Assembly (NCBI RefSeq): GCF_030866745.1
Contig: NZ_CP133016.1
Coordinates: 1,722,001-1,786,000 of the forward strand
DNA: 64,000 bases
DNA from: Sphingomonas flavescens
Lineage (GTDB): Bacteria > Pseudomonadota > Alphaproteobacteria > Sphingomonadales > Sphingomonadaceae
Direction: 5' to 3'
Shown: piece by piece, positions 63,757 through 64,000 of the stretch
How positions within the stretch are numbered: the stretch's first letter is position 1
Layout of the letters: each line of letters opens with the position of its first letter
Program-made: the position numbers and the translations under genes
The notes under the pieces: generated by a model
Database searches by the model: none
Told to the model about the DNA's origin: nothing
The model's input: the letters and a program-made list of their open reading frames with translations, nothing else

Positions 63757-63773
63757 GCCCCCGCTCCGGGGGC
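63757..63773 (-). terminator. Short hairpin after the probable lolA
   Basis: GCCCCCG and CGGGGGC, 7 bp with a 3-nt loop, followed on the minus strand by CTTTCG. A compact GC-rich stem with a minimal T tract, 146 nt after the lolA stop. The rest of 63774-63918 shows no gene; it also has a small GGGG-AAA-CCCC hairpin. Confidence 0.55.
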
Positions 63774-63918
63774 ATGGAGCGAGGGCCGACCGAGCGTAAG
63801 TCACGCAAGGGATCCCGATCGCAAGGGTAACAGGGGGAAACCCCAAGCCACAGGATCACGATGCCCCATATGACGTCTCCCCTGACGCCGCGATGAACAA
63901 GTCGCAAAAAGAAACGAA

Positions 63919-64000
63919 TTATCGCTTCTTCTTTGGCTCCGCGTAGGTGAACGCGCTTTCGGGCACGGCGACATTGAAGCGGACGTTCGTCAATTTGACT
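63919..64000 (-). CDS. lolA: Probable LolA, C-terminal end only
   Basis: The last 26 codons of a gene entering from the right: VKLTNVRFNVAVPESAF followed by TYAEPKKKR and a TAA. This ending resembles LolA, the periplasmic carrier of lipoproteins to the outer membrane, and lolA next to xth is a gene order I associate with sphingomonads. Only the C-terminus is seen, so the call is tentative. Confidence 0.55.
   Translation of the reverse strand, partial: VKLTNVRFNVAVPESAFTYAEPKKKR

Noticed and set aside
63716..63907. Small minus-strand open frame between xth and lolA
   Set aside because: Covers the terminator hairpin and has no convincing ribosome site.
1..64000. Mobile elements, prophage or CRISPR arrays
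   Set aside because: No transposase, integrase, phage structural gene or regularly spaced repeat was seen.

Overview
The window looks like a chromosomal segment of a high-GC alphaproteobacterium of the order Sphingomonadales (Sphingomonas or Sphingomicrobium-like). The evidence is family content and gene order read by eye: MmcB, COQ9, DUF1491, DUF4170 and DUF3576 genes, an ScfR/RamB-type regulator beside the glyoxylate shunt, and the maf-coaE-dnaQ / hemE-hemJ-rho-mnmE-mnmG-rsmG-parA-parB block that flanks the replication origin in many Alphaproteobacteria. No transposase, integrase, phage gene or CRISPR array was seen; nearly all of it is dense core chromosome with many 1-4 nt stop/start overlaps.

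Layout. 0-4.8 kb: 5' part of ssb, feoAB behind a Fur-box-like site, COQ9, a DMT transporter and a SOUL haem-binding protein. 4.8-9.2 kb: riboflavin operon ribD-ribE-ribB-ribH with a small membrane protein, and a TonB-like gene. 9.3-16.3 kb: gltX, a tandem pair of unknown membrane-anchored paralogues, nadE, prs, an SDR and rpmI-rplT with a strong terminator. 16.3-22.7 kb: a lipoprotein, DUF423, malate synthase, DUF4170, isocitrate lyase, a divergent ScfR/RamB-like regulator and DUF5996. 22.8-30.0 kb: pheST, plsC-ydcF-ftsX-ftsE, and a zinc-ribbon membrane protein. 30.0-36.0 kb: tRNA-Leu(GAG) and a surface-fibre cluster (three DUF4402-type secreted proteins, a PapD-like chaperone and an usher-like outer-membrane protein). 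36.1-44.7 kb: PBP1A, YgjP-like protease, YcgN family, ankyrin protein, mmcB, cell-wall hydrolase, DUF1491, ptsN, hpf, dnaQ, coaE and maf.

44.69-44.98 kb is an intergenic region with DnaA-box-like sequences and an AT-rich tract, proposed here as the chromosomal origin. Genes just left of it mostly run leftward and genes to its right run rightward. 45.0-54.7 kb: hemE, hemJ, rho, two TerC genes, mnmE, mnmG, rsmG, parA and parB, with three parS sites. 54.7-64 kb: holA-lptE-leuS-DUF3576, an outer-membrane protein, a ThiE-like gene, yggS, a HAD phosphatase, ribA, xth and the 3' end of a probable lolA.

Points of most interest. (1) A CtrA-box-like element, approximately TTRA-N7-TNAACCAT, lies in front of each of the four leading transcription units of the surface-fibre cluster and of a nearby small secreted-protein gene. 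(2) The usher and subunits of that cluster are non-canonical. (3) RibB carries an N-terminal HTH and a perfect dyad lies directly upstream of its gene. (4) RibB and RibA have each lost the complementary half of a RibBA fusion. (5) There is an origin candidate with three nearby parS sites, two of them inside rsmG. (6) The DUF1491 gene probably starts at a CTG that overlaps the ptsN stop.
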